Assembly (NCBI RefSeq): GCF_003044185.1
Contig: NZ_PYYB01000002.1
Span: 62,001 to 126,000 of the forward strand
Direction: 5' to 3'
From: Paraconexibacter algicola
Lineage (GTDB): Bacteria > Actinomycetota > Thermoleophilia > Solirubrobacterales > Solirubrobacteraceae
Length of the DNA: 64,000 nt
The notes beneath the pieces were generated by a model. It was given only the letters and a program-made list of their open reading frames with translations. It did not search any database and had not been told where the DNA came from. Positions 15,960 through 24,044 of the stretch are shown here, piece after piece (the first letter of the stretch is position 1; the number at the start of each line of letters is the position of its first letter). The translations under genes were made by a program, and so were the position numbers.

Positions 15960-17759
15960 CTACGCGGGCGGCGCCGCCTCGATCAGCGACTTCACGCCGA
16001 GCTCGCGCAGCTGCGGCGCGTCGACGGGCGCGGGCGCCCCGGTCAGCGGGTCACCCCCGCTGGCGGTCTTCGGGAACGCGATTACGTCACGGATCGACTC
16101 GCGCCCCGCGCACAGCGCGACGATGCGGTCGATGCCCATCGCGATGCCCCCGTGCGGCGGCGCCCCGTACTTCAGCGCGTCGAGCAGGAACCCGAACCGC
16201 GCCTGCGCCTCCTGGGCGTCCAGACCGAGGTGCTCGAACACCTTCGCCTGCACCTCGGGGGTGTGGATGCGGATCGAGCCGCCGCCGATCTCGGTGCCGT
16301 CGAGCACGAGGTCGTAGGCGCGCGAGCGCAGCGACGCGGGATCGTCGAGGTCCCCGGACGGCGCGGTGAACGGGTGGTGCAGCGCGTCGTAGCGGTCGTG
16401 CTCGGGATCGTGCTCGAACATCGGGAAGTCCACGACCCAGAGCACGTCGTGGGTCCCGGGCTCCACGAGACCGAACCGCTCGGCGAGCTCCAGGCGCAGC
16501 GCGCCGAGCGCGGCCGCCGCGACCTTCTCGCTGTCGGCGACGAACAGCAGCAGGTCGCCCTCGGTCGCCTCGAGCTCGGCGTTGACCGCGTCGATCTGCT
16601 CGCGGCTGAAGAACTTCGCCAGGTTGCCGACCCAGCCGGCCTCCCCGCCGACGTAGATCGGCGCGGTCGCGAACGCGCCGTGACGCTTGACGACCTCGTT
16701 GAGCCCGTCGAGCTCCGAGCGGGACATCTCGCGCCTGCCGGCGTTGAAGGCGCGCACGACGCCACCGCCGTCGATCTGACCCTGGAAGACCTTGAACGAC
16801 GAGCCGGCCACGAGCGCGCCGACGTCGTGGATCTCCATCCCGAAGCGGGTGTCGGGCCGGTCGATCCCGTACTTCAGGACCGCCTCGTCGTAGCCCATGC
16901 GCCGCCACGGCGCGGGCGGGACCGCCATGTCGGCGACCTCGAACACGCGGGTCATCACGCGCTCCATCACGCCGATGACCTCGTCCTCGGTCACGAAGCC
17001 CATCTCGAGGTCCAGCTGCGTGAACTCCGGCTGGCGGTCGGCGCGCAGGTCCTCGTCGCGGAAGCATCGCGCGACCTGGAAGTAGCGCTCGTAGCCGCTC
17101 ATCATCAGCAGCTGCTTGAACAGCTGCGGGGACTGCGGCAGCGCGTACCAGGAGCCCGGCTGCAGCCGCGACGGCACGAGGAAGTCGCGGGCGCCCTCTG
17201 GCGTGGAGCGGGTCAGCACGGGCGTCTCGATCTCGAGGAAGTCCTCCCCGTAGAGCGTGTCGCGCATCGTGCGGACGATCTCGTGGCGCAGGACCATCGC
17301 GTCGCGCATGTGCTCGCGGCGCAGGTCGACCATGCGGTGCGTCAGCCGCGTGTTCTCGTCGACCTGGGTCGACTCGTTCACCGGGAACGGCGGCGTCTGG
17401 GCGCCCGCGAGGACGTCCATCGACGCGACGGCGATCTCGATCTCGCCGGTCGCCATGTTCGGGTTGACGTTGACCTCCTCGCGCGCCAGCACGCGACCGG
17501 CGACGCTGACGACGTGCTCGGAGCGCAGGTCCTCCGCCGCGGCGAACGCGGCCCCCGAGGAGTCCGGGTGGAAGACGAGCTGCACGAGCCCGGAGCGGTC
17601 CCGCAGGTCGATGAAGATCAGTCCGCCGTGGTCGCGGCGGAAGTGCACCCAGCCCGAGACGCGGACCTCGCGGCCCTCGTCGGCCTTCGTGAGCGTGCCC
17701 GACCAGGTGTCCCGGTAGGCGTTCGCGGCCGGCGCGGAGGTCATCGCCCCGGCGCTCAC
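15960..17759 (-). CDS. aspS: Aspartyl-tRNA synthetase, probably non-discriminating
   Basis: This bacterial-type class IIb enzyme has an OB-fold anticodon domain (VSGWVHFRRDHGG, then FIDLRDRSGLVQLVFHP). Motif 2 is MSGYERYFQVARCFRDEDLR followed by RQPEFTQLD. The GAD insertion is near residues 300-420, and motif 3 is GIAMGIDRIVAL. It charges tRNA-Asp. The His at about 44 (RDHGG) is the residue seen in enzymes that also charge tRNA-Asn for the transamidation route; discriminating enzymes usually have Leu. GTG 17759 overlaps the hisS stop as GTGA; ATG 17744 is an alternative. Length is 599 residues. Confidence 0.95.
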   Translation of the reverse strand: MSAGAMTSAPAANAYRDTWSGTLTKADEGREVRVSGWVHFRRDHGGLIFIDLRDRSGLVQLVFHPDSSGAAFAAAEDLRSEHVVSVAGRVLAREEVNVNPNMATGEIEIAVASMDVLAGAQTPPFPVNESTQVDENTRLTHRMVDLRREHMRDAMVLRHEIVRTMRDTLYGEDFLEIETPVLTRSTPEGARDFLVPSRLQPGSWYALPQSPQLFKQLLMMSGYERYFQVARCFRDEDLRADRQPEFTQLDLEMGFVTEDEVIGVMERVMTRVFEVADMAVPPAPWRRMGYDEAVLKYGIDRPDTRFGMEIHDVGALVAGSSFKVFQGQIDGGGVVRAFNAGRREMSRSELDGLNEVVKRHGAFATAPIYVGGEAGWVGNLAKFFSREQIDAVNAELEATEGDLLLFVADSEKVAAAALGALRLELAERFGLVEPGTHDVLWVVDFPMFEHDPEHDRYDALHHPFTAPSGDLDDPASLRSRAYDLVLDGTEIGGGSIRIHTPEVQAKVFEHLGLDAQEAQARFGFLLDALKYGAPPHGGIAMGIDRIVALCAGRESIRDVIAFPKTASGGDPLTGAPAPVDAPQLRELGVKSLIEAAPPA

Positions 17760-19015
17760 AGGGTGCCCCCGCGGAGCACGTCGTGGACGACGGCGTCGAC
17801 GCCGCCCGTCACCGGGTGCTGCTCACCGCTCTCCATGTCCTTCAGGCCGATCTCTTCGGAACGCACGACCGCAACGTATCGCGCGCCGCTGCGAGCGGCC
17901 TGCTTGAGCTGCCCCTTCATCGAGCGTCCGGCCAGCTCGAGCTGCGCGTTGAGGCCCGCCGCGCGCGCCCGCTGGGCGAGCCGGAAGCCGGTGACGCGCA
18001 GGTCGCGCTCCTCCCCGTCGATCGCGACGTAGAGGTCGAGGACCGGCTCGGGCTCGGGCCGGTGCCCGGCGCTCAGCAGGATCCGCTCGATCCCCGCCGC
18101 CCAGCCGGTGCCGGGGGTCGCGGGACCGCCGAGCTGCTCGATCAGCCCGTCGTAGCGCCCGCCGCCGCCGACGGCGGACTGGGCGCCCAGGGCGCCGCTG
18201 GTGAACTCGAAGACGGTCCGCGCGTAGTAGTCCAGGCCGCGCACGAGCGTCGGGTCGAGGTCGTACGGGACCCCGGCCGCGTCGAGGTGGGCGCGGACCT
18301 CCGCGAAGTGCTCGGCGTCCTCGGCGGCCAGCTCGTCCATCAGCAGCGGCGCGGTCCGCATGACCTCGCGGGTGCCGGGGTGGTCGGCGTCGAACGCGCG
18401 CAGCGGGTTGAGGTCGATCCGGCCGCGGACCTCCTCCGAGAGCCGGTCCTCGTTGGCGCGCAGGTGCGCGACGAGCTTCTCGCGGTAGTCGGCGCGCGTC
18501 TGCGGCGTGCCGAGCGACCCGAGCCGCAGGTGCAGGTCCTGCACGCCGAGCTCGGTCAGCACCGTGTGCAGCAGCACGATCGACTCGGCGTCGACGACGG
18601 GCTCGGCGCTGCCGATCGCCTCCGCCCCGATCTGCCAGAACTGCCGGAAGCGGCCCGCCTGCGCGCGCTCGTTGCGGAAGAAGCTCGACAGGTACCAGAG
18701 CTTCACCGGCTGCGGCAGCTTGTGCATGCCGTGCTGCAGGTAGGCGCGGGCGACCGGGGCGGTGCCCTCCGGGCGCAGCGTGATCGACCGCCCGCCACCG
18801 TCCTCGAAGGTGAACATCTCCTTCTGGACGATGTCGGTGGACGCGCCGACACCGCGCGCGAACAGCTCGGTCGCCTCGAACGTCGGGGTCTCGACGCGCC
18901 GGTAGCCGGCGCCCTCGAGGACCTTCCGGGCGACCCGCTCGACGGCCAGGCGCGGGGCCGCGTCGGCCGGGAGCACGTCGTGCGTGCCCTTGGGGGACTG
19001 CAGCTTCTCGGGCAT
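17756..19015 (-). CDS. hisS: Histidyl-tRNA synthetase
   Basis: This class II synthetase charges tRNA-His. The N-terminus SPKGTHDVLP, motif 2 (LRPEGTAPVARAYLQHG, then SSFFRNERAQAGRFRQFWQ), the HisA motifs GLDYYARTVFEF and GGGGRYDGL, and a C-terminal anticodon-binding domain are all present. At 419 residues it is of usual size. It forms a tight unit with aspS, an order common in bacteria, and the MBL hydrolase stop lies only 3 bases upstream of its start region. Confidence 0.96.
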   Translation of the reverse strand: MPEKLQSPKGTHDVLPADAAPRLAVERVARKVLEGAGYRRVETPTFEATELFARGVGASTDIVQKEMFTFEDGGGRSITLRPEGTAPVARAYLQHGMHKLPQPVKLWYLSSFFRNERAQAGRFRQFWQIGAEAIGSAEPVVDAESIVLLHTVLTELGVQDLHLRLGSLGTPQTRADYREKLVAHLRANEDRLSEEVRGRIDLNPLRAFDADHPGTREVMRTAPLLMDELAAEDAEHFAEVRAHLDAAGVPYDLDPTLVRGLDYYARTVFEFTSGALGAQSAVGGGGRYDGLIEQLGGPATPGTGWAAGIERILLSAGHRPEPEPVLDLYVAIDGEERDLRVTGFRLAQRARAAGLNAQLELAGRSMKGQLKQAARSGARYVAVVRSEEIGLKDMESGEQHPVTGGVDAVVHDVLRGGTL

Positions 19016-19018
19016 GCC

Positions 19019-19654
19019 TCAGCCTTGGAGGAAGGGGTTCGTCGCGCGCTCGGCGCCGAGCGTGGTGACGCCCATGTGGCCCGGATGGACGCGCGTCTCG
19101 TCCGGGTAGGTGTCCAGGAGCGTCTGGATCGAGGCGCGCAGCGTCGGCCAGTCGCCGCCGGGCAGGTCGGTGCGCCCGACGGACTGCTGGAAGAGCACGT
19201 CGCCGCTGAACATCGCGAGCTCGTCCGGGACGACGAACGTCACGTGGCCGGGGCTGTGGCCGGGCGTGAAGACGACGTCGATGTCGAGGCCCGCGAGCGA
19301 CAGCGTCTCGCCGCCGGCGACGGTGTGGTCGGCCTCGTAGTCCTCGAACGGGCCGAAGCCCGGGAAGCGCATGTAGTCGTTGATGTTCGCCAGCACCTGC
19401 ACCTCGAGCTCGGGGCAGTACACGGGCGCCCCGGTCTCGCGGGCCAGCGGCGCGACCGCCCCGACGTGGTCGAAGTGCGTGTGGGTGAGCAGGATCGCCT
19501 CGACGGTCGCCTCCATGCTCTCGATCGCCTGGAGGATCCGGGGCAGCTCGTCGCCGGGGTCGACCACCAGCAGCGTGTCGGCGTCGGGCCGCTTGAGCAG
19601 GAAGCAGTTCTCCTGCACCGGCCCGACCGTGAGCATGCGGACGTCGAGCGCCAT
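19019..19654 (-). CDS. Metallo-beta-lactamase-fold hydrolase (glyoxalase II-like)
   Basis: This 211-residue MBL-fold enzyme has the metal motif THTHFDHVG, the second His in TPGHSPGH, the bridging Asp in MFSGDVLFQQSVGRTD, and a final His in VHPGHMGVTT. This pattern is the glyoxalase II-like subgroup that often precedes hisS in bacteria. A thioester hydrolase activity is known in the family; the exact substrate here is unknown. It is the first long gene of the hisS-aspS run, preceded by a small membrane protein gene. Confidence 0.88.
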   Translation of the reverse strand: MALDVRMLTVGPVQENCFLLKRPDADTLLVVDPGDELPRILQAIESMEATVEAILLTHTHFDHVGAVAPLARETGAPVYCPELEVQVLANINDYMRFPGFGPFEDYEADHTVAGGETLSLAGLDIDVVFTPGHSPGHVTFVVPDELAMFSGDVLFQQSVGRTDLPGGDWPTLRASIQTLLDTYPDETRVHPGHMGVTTLGAERATNPFLQG

Positions 19655-19657
19655 GGG

Positions 19658-20026
19658 TCAGCCCTTCCCCGCGGCCTTCTGCTTCATCCGCCGGCGGTAG
19701 ATGAAGAGGTCGGTGTAGTAGCCCAGCGGGATGTAGACGAGGAACATGAACGCGGCGAGCGCGATCGTCGGCGCGACCGCCTGCCCGAACAGCAGGAACA
19801 GCGCGACGCCGAAGATCAGGGACGCGATCGCGGCGCGGTTGGCGGCCGAGCGCCAGTTCGGGGGCGTCTCGAGCCGCTGCAGGCGCCGCTCGGAGGCGGT
19901 CATCTTCGCCTGCGCCTTCTTCTCGGCCTCGCTGAGCGGCCGGCCGGTGCGCCCGCGCGACTCGACCATGCCTGCCGCGTTGCCGCGGTGCTTGGTCGAC
20001 CGCTTCTTCTTCTGCTTCGTCGCCAT
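19658..20026 (-). CDS. Small two-helix membrane protein with basic N-terminus
   Basis: This 122-residue protein starts MATKQKKKRSTKHRGNAAG, a strongly basic segment. It is followed by a coil and two hydrophobic helices (about 65-82 and 86-104) and a basic tail YRRRMKQKAAGKG. I do not recognise a named family with certainty; similar proteins accompany hisS in actinobacteria. The positive termini suggest a cytoplasmic face that may touch RNA or ribosomes, which is speculation. Three bases separate its stop from the next start. Confidence 0.7.
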   Translation of the reverse strand: MATKQKKKRSTKHRGNAAGMVESRGRTGRPLSEAEKKAQAKMTASERRLQRLETPPNWRSAANRAAIASLIFGVALFLLFGQAVAPTIALAAFMFLVYIPLGYYTDLFIYRRRMKQKAAGKG

Positions 20027-20034
20027 GGGTGTCC

Positions 20035-20928
20035 TCAGGATACGCGCGCGAGCGCGTCCTCGACCGTGCGCCGGTTGCGCACCGGCACGGCGGTCGGGAA
20101 GTCGGCGAACGCCGCTTGCGGGGCGAGCCCGACGAGCTCCGCGGCCGCGACGGGCGCGTGCGCGGCGATCGCGGCGACGACGTCGCGCAGCGGCAGCGCG
20201 AGGTGGTCCTCGACGTTCATCGAGACCTGGGCGACGCCGTCGCGGTGGGCGAGCTCCAGGCCGATCGCGCGCAGCCCCGGGAGGCCGTCGGGACCGCCCT
20301 CGCGGATGCGGGCGGCGATCGCCTGCGCGTCGGCGAGCGTGGCGGGCGCCGCGAGCTCGACGTTGAACGCCACCAGCGGTGGCCGGGCGGCGAGCAGCAC
20401 CGCCCCGGCGCCCGGGTGCAGGTCCTCGCGCGGCCCGAAGTCGGGGACGACCTCGCCGGCGCGCACGCGCGCGGCGAGGCCCGCCGGGCCGCCGCGCCGC
20501 AGGTCCGCGCGGGTCCGGCCACCACCGAGCGGCCCGTAGAGGACGCACGGCAGCCCGAGCTCCCCCAGCAGCGCGCCGGCGTGCAGCGCCTCGGCGCAGG
20601 CCGCCCCGCGCCGCGCCGGGTCCAGGTGCACGAGCGGCACCACGTCGAGCGCCCCGACGTGCGGGTGCAGGCCCGCCCGGGCGGGATCGCGCAGGTCGAC
20701 GTGCTCGAGCACGGCGGCGGCGCCGTCGCGCAGCGCCGGGGCGAGCTGCCCGGGCCGGCCGGCGAGCGTGAAGACCGTGCGGCCGTGGTCGGCGTCGGCG
20801 TGCACGTCGAGCAGCGTCGCCCCGCCGGCGGCGGTGAACGCGGCGCCGATCGCGTCGAGGATCGCCTCGTCGGCGCCCTCGGAGACGTTCGGGATCGCGA
20901 GCAGCAGGTCGTCGGCGGTGGCGGTCAC
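20035..20928 (-). CDS. Glutamate formimidoyltransferase family protein
   Basis: The 297-residue protein matches the N-terminal two-domain part of FTCD. It has IPNVSEGADEAILDAIG, then LDVHADADHGRTVFTLAG with the catalytic-site His, LHPHVGALDVVPLVHL, and a second half with PDFGP and VAFNVELAAPATLADAQ. The family transfers the formimino group of formiminoglutamate to tetrahydrofolate in histidine breakdown. No cyclodeaminase domain and no other hut genes are present, so the physiological reaction is uncertain. GTG 20928 is the start. Confidence 0.85.
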   Translation of the reverse strand: MTATADDLLLAIPNVSEGADEAILDAIGAAFTAAGGATLLDVHADADHGRTVFTLAGRPGQLAPALRDGAAAVLEHVDLRDPARAGLHPHVGALDVVPLVHLDPARRGAACAEALHAGALLGELGLPCVLYGPLGGGRTRADLRRGGPAGLAARVRAGEVVPDFGPREDLHPGAGAVLLAARPPLVAFNVELAAPATLADAQAIAARIREGGPDGLPGLRAIGLELAHRDGVAQVSMNVEDHLALPLRDVVAAIAAHAPVAAAELVGLAPQAAFADFPTAVPVRNRRTVEDALARVS

Positions 20929-20965
20929 GCGCGCAGGATCGCAGGCCCGCCCGGACCTTCCGGCG

Positions 20966-21661
20966 TCAGTCGCCCCGGGCGATCGCGAGCAGCGCGCCGA
21001 CGTGGCGGCGCACCTGCGCGGTGCTCGGCGCCGCCGGGCCGAGCTCGACGACGAACGCGCTGGTGCCCGGCGCCCGCCGGTTCTGCCAGCCGGTCGCGGT
21101 CCCGCGGTAGCGCGGCAGGCCGCGGGCGGGCAGCCGCACCCGCCGCGCGTAGGCGCGCACGAGGCGCCGGTCGGCGCCCGGCGTCAGGTGCACGAGGCCG
21201 TAGGGCTGGTGCAGCCACACGGTCACGTCGGGGCGCACGGCCCGCACGAGCCGCTGCACCCAGCGGGTCTCCGGCTCGCTCGCGGCGCGCGGCCCGGGGA
21301 AGTACCGCCCGCGCGGGCCGGCGCGCCAGTCCCCGGGGAAGTTGCGGTTGAGGTCCACCCCCCGCGCGTTGACGCGCGTGCGCGCCGCCGCCCCGTCGGG
21401 GTTCGCGGAGAGGACGGTCACGATGCGCGCCCCGGCCGGGACGGACGCGCGGCGCAGCGCCGCCACGACCCGCCGGCCGCCGGGCTCGTCGCCGTGCACC
21501 TGGCCGACGACGAGGACGACCCGCCCGGCCGCCGGATCGCCGGCCGCGAGCGCCCGCAACGGCCGGCCGCGCACGCTGCGCCCCGCGGGCAGCGCCGCCC
21601 GGGCCACGACCGCCGGCGTCCCGGGCTCGGGCGGTGGCGGCGGCGGTTCGGCGGCGAGCAC
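20966..21661 (-). CDS. M14-family zinc carboxypeptidase-like protein
   Basis: This 231-residue enzyme has zinc ligands in GQVHGDEPGG (H56, E59) and a later His in VWLHQPYGLV. The substrate-binding motif is NPDG...RVNARGVDLNRNFPGDW, and the catalytic Glu is in FVVELGPA near the C-terminus. The family cleaves C-terminal residues of peptides, including muropeptides. No obvious signal peptide is present from GTG 21661; the Pro-rich start is unusual. TAGGCT lies only 4 bases before that GTG, so the true start may be slightly downstream. Confidence 0.8.
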   Translation of the reverse strand: MLAAEPPPPPPEPGTPAVVARAALPAGRSVRGRPLRALAAGDPAAGRVVLVVGQVHGDEPGGRRVVAALRRASVPAGARIVTVLSANPDGAAARTRVNARGVDLNRNFPGDWRAGPRGRYFPGPRAASEPETRWVQRLVRAVRPDVTVWLHQPYGLVHLTPGADRRLVRAYARRVRLPARGLPRYRGTATGWQNRRAPGTSAFVVELGPAAPSTAQVRRHVGALLAIARGD

Positions 21662-21703
21662 GCGCGCAGCCTACGCCCGCGCGACCCCGCCGCCGCCGTT
21701 GCG

Positions 21704-21709
21704 CGTAGA
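21704..21709 (+). promoter_or_regulatory. -10 hexamer TAGAAT upstream of tRNA
   Basis: TAGAAT lies 14 bases before the first base of the tRNA, a suitable place for its promoter. The -35 region is the GC-rich TTGCGC-like segment near 21697 and is poor. Confidence 0.45.
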
Positions 21710-21723
21710 ATCCACCGCCCCGT

Positions 21724-21797
21724 GGCTGGGTAGCTCAGCTGGTTAGAGCGCACGACTCATAATCGTGAGGTCGGGGGTTCGAGTCCCCCCCCAGCTA
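21724..21797 (+). tRNA. tRNA with CAU anticodon (tRNA-Met, possibly Ile2)
   Basis: A full cloverleaf can be drawn: acceptor GGCTGGG/CCCAGCT with a G-U first pair, D stem GCTC/GAGC, anticodon stem CACGA/TCGTG with loop CTCATAA, variable loop AGGTC, and T stem GGGGG/CCCCC with TTCGAGT. The discriminator is A and CCA is not encoded. A CAU anticodon fits elongator Met, but tRNA-Ile2 (made Ile-specific by lysidine) has the same anticodon. The absence of three G-C pairs typical of the initiator rules out tRNA-fMet. Confidence 0.93.
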
Positions 21798-21806
21798 CTG
21801 GTCGTG

Positions 21807-21827
21807 CGGCCCGCCCCCGGCGGGCCG
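21807..21827 (+). terminator. Hairpin terminator after tRNA-CAU
   Basis: A perfect 9-bp stem (CGGCCCGCC/GGCGGGCCG) with a CCC loop begins 10 bases after the tRNA and is followed by the mixed T-containing run TCGTCGTTCC. It probably ends the tRNA transcript. Confidence 0.55.
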
Positions 21828-21943
21828 TCGTCGTTCCGGTCCCGGACCGGCCGCTGCCGGGGTCGTCGCGCGGCGACATGCGGCCGCCGCGCCAACCCCG
21901 CCGTTCCACGACTCCGGACGCAGCACTGCTCCGGGACCTGGAG

Positions 21944-21972
21944 TGACGCCGGGGGTGCCGTGGCACTACAGT
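21944..21972 (+). promoter_or_regulatory. Promoter of the PAS/SpoIIE phosphatase gene
   Basis: TGACGC (21944-21949) and TACAGT (21967-21972) are separated by 17 bases. The start GTG 21982 lies 9 bases after the -10, so the mRNA is leaderless or nearly so. This argues against the longer frame from 21943, which would be inside the promoter. Confidence 0.5.
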
Positions 21973-21981
21973 GCGTGCCAC

Positions 21982-23586
21982 GTGCAGGCCGACCCGCTCC
22001 TCGATCTCGCCGGCCCGCTGCGTCCCGCCTACGAGGCGGTCGACTGGGCCGCCACCCCGCTCGGGCCGATGGCGGACTGGCATCCCGCGCTGCGGCACGC
22101 CACCGCGATGGCGCTCGACTCCGAGTTCCCCATCACGCTGCTGTGGGGGCCCGAGCGCGTGATGGTCTACAACGCCGGCTACGTCGAGCAGATCATCGAC
22201 AAGCACCCCGCCGCGCTCGGCCGCCGGGTGCAGGACGTCTTCCCCGAGGCCTGGGACGCGATCGAGCCGCTCGTGCAGCAGGTCTTCGACGACGACCCGC
22301 CCGGGCTGCTGGAGGACCAGTTCTTCCCGCTGGACCGCAACGGCTTCCTCGAGGAGACGTACTTCACGTTCGCGTACTCGGCCCTGCGCGACGCCGACCA
22401 CACCGTCCTCGGGGTCATCGACATCAGCTCCGAGACCACGACCCAGGTGCTCGCGCGCCGCCGCCTCGAGCTGCTCGGCCTGCTCGGAGACCGGCTCGCC
22501 GGGGTCCGGGGCACGGCCGAGGTGCTCGGGGTCACCACCGAGGTGCTCGCCGAGGGCGTCGCCGACATGCCGGTCGCCGAGGTCTGGCTGCCCGGCCTCT
22601 CGCAGCGGACCTCCGGTGGCGTCCTGCCCGAGGCGCCCCTCGACGAGCTGCCCGCCGGGGAGCTGCTCCTCACCGAGACGCCGACGGGCCGCGTCGCCTG
22701 GGTGCCGCTCGGCCCCTACGACGAGGAGGCCGGGGCCCAGCCGCTGCTCGTCGTCCGCCTCAACGACATGCTCGCCCCGGACGACCCGTATCTGGGCTTC
22801 CTGCGGCTGCTCGGCTCGACGATCCGGCAGGCGCTCGAGCGCGCGCGGGTCAGCGACGCCGAGCGGCGGATCAGCGAGACGCTCCAGCGCAGCCTGCTGC
22901 CGCAGCCGCCCGAGGTCCCCGGCCTGGTGATCGCGGCCCGCTACCTCGCCGCCGCCGAGCAGGCCCAGATCGGGGGCGACTGGTACGACGCCTTCGTGCT
23001 CGCCGACGGCACCACGGTCGCGGTCATCGGCGACATCGCCGGGCACGACCAGGACGCCGCCGCCGAGATGGCCCAGGTCCGCTCGCTGCTGCGCGGGGTC
23101 GTGCTCACCGCCGGGTCCTCCCCCGCCTCCGCGCTGGAGCAGCTCGACACCGTCGTGCAGGGGCTCGACCTGGGGACGGTCGCGACGCTCGTCGTGACCA
23201 CGATCTCCGCGCCGGCCACCGACGGGCACCGGACCGTGCGCTGGTCCAACGCCGGCCACCCGCCCCCGGTCCTGATCGGCGCGGGCGGCGGCGCGCGCCT
23301 GCTCGAGGCCACCCCCGACGTGCTGCTCGGCCTGATCCGCGCGCCGCGCCACGAGCACGAGACCGACCTCGCCCCCGGCGAGACGCTGCTGCTCTACACC
23401 GACGGGCTCGTCGAGCGGCGCGGCATCTCCATCACCGACAGCCTCGGCTGGCTGCGCGACGTGCTCGACCGGTCGCCGGCCCGCGCCGCCGAGCCGCTGT
23501 GCGAGCACCTCGTCGCCGGGCTCTCGCCCGCCCTGGACGACGACATCGCCCTGCTGGCGATCACCGCCGGTGGCGTCGCGGCCTGA
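21982..23586 (+). CDS. PAS-linked PP2C-type phosphatase (SpoIIE/RsbU family)
   Basis: This 534-residue signalling protein has an N-terminal PAS-like sensor (about 30-150; FPITLLWGPERVMVYNAGY), a GAF-like middle, and a C-terminal SpoIIE phosphatase. The phosphatase motifs are LLPQPPEVPG, then GGDWYDAF and GDIAGHDQDAAAEM, with metal-binding Asp residues, SNAGHPPPVL, LLLYTDGLVERR and DDDIALLAI. Relatives dephosphorylate anti-anti-sigma (STAS) proteins and so start a general stress response. No anti-sigma kinase or sigma factor is adjacent. GTG 21982 was chosen from promoter spacing. Confidence 0.88.
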   Translation: MQADPLLDLAGPLRPAYEAVDWAATPLGPMADWHPALRHATAMALDSEFPITLLWGPERVMVYNAGYVEQIIDKHPAALGRRVQDVFPEAWDAIEPLVQQVFDDDPPGLLEDQFFPLDRNGFLEETYFTFAYSALRDADHTVLGVIDISSETTTQVLARRRLELLGLLGDRLAGVRGTAEVLGVTTEVLAEGVADMPVAEVWLPGLSQRTSGGVLPEAPLDELPAGELLLTETPTGRVAWVPLGPYDEEAGAQPLLVVRLNDMLAPDDPYLGFLRLLGSTIRQALERARVSDAERRISETLQRSLLPQPPEVPGLVIAARYLAAAEQAQIGGDWYDAFVLADGTTVAVIGDIAGHDQDAAAEMAQVRSLLRGVVLTAGSSPASALEQLDTVVQGLDLGTVATLVVTTISAPATDGHRTVRWSNAGHPPPVLIGAGGGARLLEATPDVLLGLIRAPRHEHETDLAPGETLLLYTDGLVERRGISITDSLGWLRDVLDRSPARAAEPLCEHLVAGLSPALDDDIALLAITAGGVAA

Positions 23587-23621
23587 CGCCGCCACGTCGC
23601 CCGACCTGCGAGGCTTGCCGC

Positions 23622-24026
23622 GTGAGCATCAATCCGGATGACCTGCTGTCCGACGCCGCGATCCGCGCCGCCATGGGTGCGCTCGCCTCGCGCAACAGCC
23701 ACCACCTCGACGGGATGACCGAGGAGGAGCAGCAGAACGCGCTCCAGCACTGGCACGAGCTCGTGACCGACGTGCTGACCGCGGCCCGCGCCACGCTCCA
23801 GGGCGACCCGGACGTGCCCGTCGTCGAGGGCGAGCTGCCCGGCCGCGCGGTCATCGTGCTCCAGGACGCCGGCGGCGAGGACGTCAACGTCCACGCCACC
23901 TTCCACCCCGAGCTCGAGGACCTCGGCAACGAGGAGGTCGGCGGCACGCCCGCGCAGATCACCGCGGTGATGCTGCTGCAGTCGCTCGGCGGCGAGGACG
24001 GCGAGCCGGAGCCCGGCCAGGCCTGA
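23622..24026 (+). CDS. Hypothetical acidic protein
   Basis: This 134-residue acidic protein starts MSINPDDLLSDAAIRAAMG. A helical N-terminal half contains EEEQQNALQHWHELVTDVL. The C-terminal half is predicted beta-rich (RAVIVLQDAGGEDVNVHATF) and ends in an acidic tail. I recognise no family. It lies 35 bases after the phosphatase gene in the same orientation and could be co-transcribed. GTG 23622 has GAGGCT 6 bases upstream. Confidence 0.6.
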   Translation: MSINPDDLLSDAAIRAAMGALASRNSHHLDGMTEEEQQNALQHWHELVTDVLTAARATLQGDPDVPVVEGELPGRAVIVLQDAGGEDVNVHATFHPELEDLGNEEVGGTPAQITAVMLLQSLGGEDGEPEPGQA

Positions 24027-24044
24027 CCCACCGGGTCGTCCGTC

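Noticed and set aside
21662-21671. TAGGCT as a leaderless promoter for the carboxypeptidase at GTG 21661
   Set aside because: The gap is only 4 bases, too short compared with the 6-9 seen elsewhere, so it is not listed as a feature.
21943-21981. A longer start for the SpoIIE phosphatase at GTG 21943
   Set aside because: It would lie inside the -35/-10 promoter pair; the added residues do not look like family sequence.
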